Below, in pieces: positions 1 through 27,948 of a DNA stretch of 27,948 nucleotides. Origin of the DNA: Streptomyces scopuliridis RB72 (GTDB lineage: Bacteria; Actinomycetota; Actinomycetes; Streptomycetales; Streptomycetaceae); contig NZ_JOEI01000043.1 in the NCBI RefSeq assembly GCF_000718095.1, positions 1-27,948 on the forward strand. Direction: 5' to 3'. The notes under the pieces were generated by a model. The model did no database searches. It saw nothing but the letters and a program-made list of their open reading frames with translations, and was not told the DNA's origin. Position 1 is the first letter of the stretch; the number at the start of each line of letters is the position of its first letter. A program made the position numbers and the translations under genes.

Positions 1-565
1 CTCGGCCACGCCCAGCGAGCGCAGCACATCCCACTTGCCCTCGCTCGCGGTCGCGAAGACCTCGGCGCCCAGATGGTTCGCCACCTGGATCGCCGCCATA
101 CCGACACCGCCCGCACCGGCGTGGATCAGTACCTTCTCGCCCTGCCGCAGCCCGCCCAGCTCCACGAGGGCGTGGTAAGCGGTCAGGAAGACGAGCGGCA
201 TCGAGGCCGCCGTCTCCCACGACCAGTTGTCCGGTACGGGGGTCATCATGTGCTCGTGGCCCACCACATGGGTGCCGAAGCCGCCGAAGAGCATGCCCAT
301 GACCCGGTCGCCGACCCGCAGATCGGTCACGTCGGGCCCGGTCCCGACCACGACACCGGCCGCCTCGGAGCCGAACAGCCCCGCGTCGCCGGGGTACATG
401 CCCAGGGCGTTGAGGACATCGCGGAAGTTCACTCCGGCCGCGCGGACCTCGATCCGTACGTCGCGGCCGGTCAGCGGTTCGAGGACCTCGGGGAACGGGG
501 CGAGGGTCAGTCCGTCGAGGCTGCCCTTGGCCCGGCTGCCCAGCCGCCAGGGCACGCCGGCCGGC
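1..565 (-). other. Enoylreductase domain of M6, truncated by the window edge
   Basis: This is an MDR-family NADPH-dependent enoylreductase. It contains AGVNFRDVL, then LGMYPG (Tyr codon 394-396), and the cofactor motif [11 protein letters not shown] (91-123). The Tyr position has been linked to the configuration of alpha-methyl branches, but this module loads malonyl, so no branch is expected. The C-terminal part lies beyond base 1, so activity cannot be fully judged. Confidence 0.88.
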
Positions 566-3500
566 GGCACCAGTCCCGTACCCGACTCCAGCCGGGCGAG
601 CCGGCCGACGCGCAGCGCGCCCGCGCGGACCACGGCCTGCGGCTCGTCGGCGGCCACCAGCCCCGGCAGCGCGGGGAGTACGGCCGCCGAGTCGGCGGTG
701 TCATCGGCGTCCACCAGCAGGAACCGGCCGGGGTTCTCGGCCTGCGCCGAGCGCACCAGGCCCCAGACGGGCGCGGCGGCGACATCGGTGACGTCCGTGG
801 CGCCGTCCTCGACCGCGCCCCGCGTGACGAACACGAGGCGCGAGTCCGCGAACCGCTCCTCGGCCAGCCACTCCTGGACCAACGTCAGTGCGTAGTGGGC
901 GAGTTCGTGTGCCGACTCGGCGCCGCGCGCGCTGTCGCCGCTCAGCGGTACGACCACGATCCCCGGCACGGCCGCGTCGTCGCGGGCCGTCAGTTCGGCG
1001 AGGGTGCGCGCCGGGGCGCCGAGTTCGACGGCGCCGGTCGAGGCGAGGGCGGCCGTCAGGCCCAGTCCGTCCGTGCCGAGCACCACCCATTCGGTGTCCT
1101 CGGAGACCTTCTCCGGGGTGCCGGGCACCCAGTCGACGCGGAAGAGCGAGTTCAGTTCGTCCCGGCGTCCGCTATCGGCCGCCTGGGGGCCCGCCGCCCG
1201 CAGCAGCAGCGAGTCCACCGAGATGACCGGTTCGCCCTGGACGTCGACGGCGGCCAGCTGGACGGAGTCCTGGCCGTTGCTGGTGATCCGGACGCGCAGG
1301 GTCGACGCCCCGGAGGCGTGCAGGGAGACCCCGTTCCAGGCGAAGGGCAGCAGGCTGCGGTCGTCGCCGTCCGCGCTGGCGAACACGGTGCTGTGCAGGA
1401 CGGAGTCGAGCAGCGCCGGGTGCACGCCGAAGTCGTTCGCGTCGGTGACACCGCGGTCGAGGGCGACCTCGGCGAAGATCTCCTCGCCCCGGCGCCAGAC
1501 CGCGCGCAGGCCGCGGAAGACCGGGCCGTAGTCGAGTCCGTTGCCCGCGTAGCGGTCGTACAGCCCCTCGATGTCCACCACGGTCGCGCCCTTGGGCGGC
1601 CATACGGACCCGTCGAAGCCGAGGATCCGCTCGCCGCTGCCGATCCGGCCGGAGGCGTGCAGGGTCCACTCGTCGTCGGGCGCGTCGGCGGGGCGGGTGT
1701 AGAAGCGCAGCTCGCGGCGGCCCTCGTCGTCCGCGCCGCCGACCGAGATCTGCACCTGGACGGCGCCGGTGCGGGGCAGGATGAGCGGGGCGGCGAGCAT
1801 CAGTTCCTCGACGCGGTCGCAGCCTGCCTGGTCGGCGGCCCTGATGGCCAGTTCGAGGAATCCGGTGCCGGGGAAGAAGACCATTCCGCTGACGACATGA
1901 TCGGCCAGCCACGGGTGGGTGGCCAGCGAGAGGGTGCCGGTCAGCAGGAGTTCGTCGGAGCCCGCCACGGACATGGCGGCGCCCAGCAGCGGGTGGTTCG
2001 CGGAGGCCAGTCCGAGACCGGTCGCGTCGGCCGGCCGGAAGGTCGTCTTCGGCCAGAACCGCTCGTGCTGGAACGCGTATGTCGGCAGATCCACCAGCCG
2101 GGCGCCGGTACCCGCGAAGAACGCCGGCCATTCCACGCGCACGCCATGGACATGCAGTTGAGCGAGCGCGGTGACGGCCGAGGTCTCCTCGGGGCGGTCC
2201 TTGCGGAGCACCGGTACGGTCACGGCACCGGCCGGTACGGACTCCTGGGCCATGGCCGACAGCACACCGTCCGGGCCCAGCTCCAGGAAGGCGGTCACGC
2301 CCTGCTCGCCGAGCGTCCGTACGCCGTCGCCGAACCGGACGGCCTCGCGGACATGCCGTACCCAGTACTCGGCCGAGCACAGCTCCCCGTCCGACGCCAG
2401 AGCGCCCGTCAGATTCGACACGACGGGGATGACCGGCTCCGCGTAGGCCAGGCCCTGAGCGACGGCGCGGAACTCGTCCAGCATCGGGTCCATCAGCGGC
2501 GAGTGGAAGGCGTGCGAGACCCGGAGCCTGCTCGTCTTGCGGCCCTGCTCCCCCAGGCGTGCGGCGGCCTTGAGGGCGGCGTCCTCGTCACCGGAGATCA
2601 CCAGAGAGGTGGGTCCGTTGACGGCGGCGATGGACACCTCGCCGGAGAGCAGCGGAAGGACCTCGTCCTCGGTGGCCTGGACGGCGACCATCGCGCCGCC
2701 CGGGGGCAGCGCCCGCATCAGCCGCGCCCGCGCGACCACGAGCGTGCAGGCGTCCTCCAGCGAGAACACCCCCGCCACATGTGCCGCCGCGATCTCACCG
2801 ATCGAATGACCGGCGACGAAGTCCGGGACCACACCCCACGACTCGACCAACCGGAACAGCGCCACCTCGATCGCGAACAGCGCGGGCTGGGTGAAGCCGG
2901 TGTCGTTCAGGAGCTCGGCGTCGTCACCCCAGATGACCTCGCGGAGGGGCCGATCGAGCCCGGCGTCCAGCAGCGGCACTACGGTGTCCAGCGCCTCGGC
3001 GAAGACCGGGAAGCTCTCGTACAGTTCGCGGCCCATCCCGAGCCGCTGGCTGCCCTGGCCGGAGAACAGCACCGCGCTCTTCGTGCGTCCCGCGACCGTG
3101 CCCTCGACCGCGCCGGCCGCCGCGCCGTTCGTGAGCCACGCCTCCAGCGCCGCGCGTCCCGCCCCGCCGTCCTCGTCCGCGACGACGGTGAGGCGGTGTT
3201 CCAGGCTCGCCCTGGACGTCGCGAGGGACAGCGCGGTGTCCAGCGCGCCCGTACCGGGCTCGGCCTCCAGCCTGCTCAGCAGCGCGGCGGCCTGGTCACG
3301 CAGCGCCTCGGCGGTACGCCCCGAGATGACCCACGGCAGCGCGGTCGCGCGGCGGGCGGGGCCGGTCCCGTCCTTCTGGGCGGGGGTCTCCTCGGCGCCA
3401 GGGGCCTGCTCGATGATCACGTGCGCGTTGGTGCCGCTGACCCCGAACGAGGAGACACCCGTACGGCGCGGACGGCCCGCGTCCGGCCAGGCGCGCGCCT

Positions 3501-4794
3501 CGGTGACAAGTTCGACCTTGCCCGCCGACCAGTCGACATGCGACGACGGCTCGTCGGCGTGCAGCGTCTTCGGCACCACGCCGTGCCGCATCGCCATGAC
3601 CATCTTGATGACGCCCGCGACACCCGAAGCGGCCTGAGTGTGACCGATGTTGGACTTGACCGAGCCGAGGAGCAGCGGGCGCTCCCGGTCCTGGCCGTAG
3701 CTCGCGAGCAGGCTCTGCGCCTCGATGGGGTCGCCCAGCGGGGTGCCCGTACCGTGCGCCTCCACGGCGTCCACCTCGGCCGGGGTGAGACCGGCGTTGG
3801 CGAGCGCCTGCCGGATCACCCGCTGCTGCGAGGGGCCGTTGGGCGCGGTGAATCCGTTGGAGGCACCGTCCTGGTTGACGGCGGAGCCCCGGATCACGGC
3901 GAGCACCGGGTGTCCGTTGCGCTGCGCGTCCGAGAGGCGCTCCAGCATGAGGACGCCCGCGCCCTCGGACCAGCCGGTGCCGTCGGCCGACTCGGAGAAC
4001 GCCTTGCAGCGGCCGTCCCTGGCGAGCCCGCCCTGCCGGCTGAACTCGATGAGCGAGCCGGGCGTGGACATCACATTGACGCCGCCGGCGAGCGCCAGTC
4101 CGCATTCGCCGTTGCGCAGCGACTGCACGGCGAGGTGGAGGGCGACCAGGGAGGACGAGCAGGCGGTGTCGACGGTGATGGCCGGGCCTTCGAGCCCGAG
4201 CGTGTAGGAGAGCCGGCCGGACACGGCGCTGGCGGCGATGCCGGTGCCGACGTCGCCGGTCGCGTCGTCCAGCGACCTGACCAGGAGGTAGGCGTAGTCC
4301 TGGCCGTTGGTGCCGATGAACGCGCCGGTACGGGTCCCGCGCAGCCGGGTGGCATCGATCCCGGACCGCTCGATGGCCTCCCAGGTGGTCTCCAGCAGCA
4401 GCCGCTGCTGGGGGTCCATGGTGACGGCCTCGCGGGGCGAGATCCCGAAGAAGCCCGGGTCGAAGTCGGCGACGGTGCTGAGGAATCCGCCCTGCTGGCT
4501 GACGGAGGTGTCGCGCTCGTCGGTGGTGCTGTCGCGCAGCGCGTCCAGGTCCCAGCCGCGGTCGGCGGGGAATCCGGAGATGGCGTCGGTGCCGGAGGCG
4601 ACGAGGTCCCAGAGTCCTTCCGGGGAGTGCGCCTCGCCGGGGAACCGGCAGCTCATTCCCACGATGGCGATGGGTTCCTTGGCCGCGGCGACGAACATTC
4701 TGTTCTGCCGTCGCAGCCGCTCCGCCTCCTTCATCGCGGCGCGGAGTGCTTCCACGACGTTGGCGTTGGGGGCTTTCTCGGTGGGGGCGTTCAT
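1..4794 (-). CDS. Type I modular polyketide synthase beginning with a fully reducing module: KS-AT(malonyl)-DH-ER (3' end off window)
   Basis: The frame is open from the start to base 1 (about 1,598 residues). Domains in residues counted from 4794: docking coiled coil 10-33; KS 39-464 with Cys 212 in DTACSSS (4150-4170); AT about 571-900 with Ser 664 in GHSIGE and HAFH at 761-764 (malonyl); DH about 930-1205 with His 966 in HxxxGxxxxP and Asp 1130 in HPALLD; a non-catalytic KR half; then ER from about 1412. The catalytic KR and the ACP must lie beyond base 1. All visible catalytic motifs are intact, so a fully saturated two-carbon unit is predicted. I chose ATG 4794 because GGAG lies 6 nt upstream. 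An in-frame ATG at 4806 or GTG at 4809 would add four or five residues but has poorer ribosome-site spacing. The gene receives the chain from the upstream synthase and resembles the first module of NysJ (inference). Confidence 0.95.
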   Translation of the reverse strand, partial: MNAPTEKAPNANVVEALRAAMKEAERLRRQNRMFVAAAKEPIAIVGMSCRFPGEAHSPEGLWDLVASGTDAISGFPADRGWDLDALRDSTTDERDTSVSQQGGFLSTVADFDPGFFGISPREAVTMDPQQRLLLETTWEAIERSGIDATRLRGTRTGAFIGTNGQDYAYLLVRSLDDATGDVGTGIAASAVSGRLSYTLGLEGPAITVDTACSSSLVALHLAVQSLRNGECGLALAGGVNVMSTPGSLIEFSRQGGLARDGRCKAFSESADGTGWSEGAGVLMLERLSDAQRNGHPVLAVIRGSAVNQDGASNGFTAPNGPSQQRVIRQALANAGLTPAEVDAVEAHGTGTPLGDPIEAQSLLASYGQDRERPLLLGSVKSNIGHTQAASGVAGVIKMVMAMRHGVVPKTLHADEPSSHVDWSAGKVELVTEARAWPDAGRPRRTGVSSFGVSGTNAHVIIEQAPGAEETPAQKDGTGPARRATALPWVISGRTAEALRDQAAALLSRLEAEPGTGALDTALSLATSRASLEHRLTVVADEDGGAGRAALEAWLTNGAAAGAVEGTVAGRTKSAVLFSGQGSQRLGMGRELYESFPVFAEALDTVVPLLDAGLDRPLREVIWGDDAELLNDTGFTQPALFAIEVALFRLVESWGVVPDFVAGHSIGEIAAAHVAGVFSLEDACTLVVARARLMRALPPGGAMVAVQATEDEVLPLLSGEVSIAAVNGPTSLVISGDEDAALKAAARLGEQGRKTSRLRVSHAFHSPLMDPMLDEFRAVAQGLAYAEPVIPVVSNLTGALASDGELCSAEYWVRHVREAVRFGDGVRTLGEQGVTAFLELGPDGVLSAMAQESVPAGAVTVPVLRKDRPEETSAVTALAQLHVHGVRVEWPAFFAGTGARLVDLPTYAFQHERFWPKTTFRPADATGLGLASANHPLLGAAMSVAGSDELLLTGTLSLATHPWLADHVVSGMVFFPGTGFLELAIRAADQAGCDRVEELMLAAPLILPRTGAVQVQISVGGADDEGRRELRFYTRPADAPDDEWTLHASGRIGSGERILGFDGSVWPPKGATVVDIEGLYDRYAGNGLDYGPVFRGLRAVWRRGEEIFAEVALDRGVTDANDFGVHPALLDSVLHSTVFASADGDDRSLLPFAWNGVSLHASGASTLRVRITSNGQDSVQLAAVDVQGEPVISVDSLLLRAAGPQAADSGRRDELNSLFRVDWVPGTPEKVSEDTEWVVLGTDGLGLTAALASTGAVELGAPARTLAELTARDDAAVPGIVVVPLSGDSARGAESAHELAHYALTLVQEWLAEERFADSRLVFVTRGAVEDGATDVTDVAAAPVWGLVRSAQAENPGRFLLVDADDTADSAAVLPALPGLVAADEPQAVVRAGALRVGRLARLESGTGLVPPAGVPWRLGSRAKGSLDGLTLAPFPEVLEPLTGRDVRIEVRAAGVNFRDVLNALGMYPGDAGLFGSEAAGVVVGTGPDVTDLRVGDRVMGMLFGGFGTHVVGHEHMMTPVPDNWSWETAASMPLVFLTAYHALVELGGLRQGEKVLIHAGAGGVGMAAIQVANHLGAEVFATASEGKWDVLRSLGVAE
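1190..2010 (-). other. Dehydratase domain of M6
   Basis: The domain starts at NHPLLG. The catalytic His (codon 1897-1899) sits in [10 protein letters not shown], the canonical HxxxGxxxxP, and the catalytic Asp (1405-1407) in [16 protein letters not shown] motif lies between them. All expected DH signatures are intact, so dehydration of the M6 beta-hydroxyl is predicted. It is the only DH in the window. Confidence 0.9.
4690..4794 (-). other. N-terminal coiled-coil docking helix of the second PKS gene
   Basis: A Pro/Ala-rich leader is followed by [19 protein letters not shown], a heptad-patterned amphipathic helix directly before the KS. This is the usual class 1a N-terminal docking sequence. 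It would dimerise and bind the C-terminal helix of the preceding synthase, placing M5 before M6. Confidence 0.88.
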
Positions 4795-4816
4795 CGTCTG
4801 CTCCATCACTCTCGCG

Positions 4817-4819
<3 letters not shown>
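4795..4819 (-). promoter_or_regulatory. Gene junction with ribosome-binding site GGAG for the second PKS gene
   Basis: The upstream TAG stop is at 4819-4817. GGAG (4804-4801) lies 6 nt before ATG 4794. The alternative starts are ATG 4806-4804 and GTG 4809-4807, with only GAGAG two bases from that ATG. With a gap of 7 to 22 bp depending on the start used, there is no room for a promoter or terminator, so translational coupling is likely. Confidence 0.7.

Positions 4820-27948
<23,129 letters not shown>

Overview
The window is high-GC DNA with Streptomyces-like codon use, meaning G or C at nearly every third codon position. It holds one continuous stretch of a type I modular polyketide synthase (PKS) locus, transcribed entirely on the minus strand. 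I see no tRNA, rRNA, insertion sequence, CRISPR array or regulatory gene. No stretch longer than 300 bases is non-coding. Both genes run off the window: the first at its 5' end (beyond 27948), the second at its 3' end (before 1).

Layout in transcription order (right to left). Gene A (27948 to 4817) carries five consecutive extension modules, here M1 to M5, all KS-AT-KR-ACP with no DH or ER. M1 uses malonyl and has an A1-type KR. M2 uses methylmalonyl and has an A2-type KR. M3 uses malonyl and has a B-type KR. M4 uses malonyl, and its KR has lost its catalytic residues. M5 uses malonyl and has a B1-type KR. A C-terminal docking domain follows. After a gap of about 10 to 22 bp, gene B starts with an N-terminal coiled-coil docking helix and module M6 (KS-AT(malonyl)-DH-ER...). 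It is cut by the window edge inside the ER. All six KSs keep the Cys/His/His active-site motifs, although the M1 KS has a break upstream of its Cys.

Working together, the modules should build -CH(OH)-CH2-CH(OH)-CH(CH3)-CH(OH)-CH2-C(=O)-CH2-CH(OH)-CH2-, followed by a fully reduced unit. This is the polyol/hemiketal half of a mycosaminyl polyene antifungal macrolide. The M4 ketone would close a six-membered hemiketal with the M2 hydroxyl, the M2 methyl would later become the exocyclic carboxyl, and the M1 hydroxyl would carry the aminosugar. The pattern matches modules 10-14 of NysI/AmphI and the first module of NysJ. The ER in the first module of gene B fits a nystatin-type reduction position, or a tetramycin-like tetraene, better than an amphotericin-type one. 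Assignment to the polyene family is inference from module order and fingerprints; no database search was run.

The main anomaly is in the first KS (about 27683): roughly 150 bp appear to be missing and the frame is shifted. This separates the N-terminal KS fragment from the intact 23-kb frame that follows. It is either a real lesion or an assembly error in repetitive PKS DNA.
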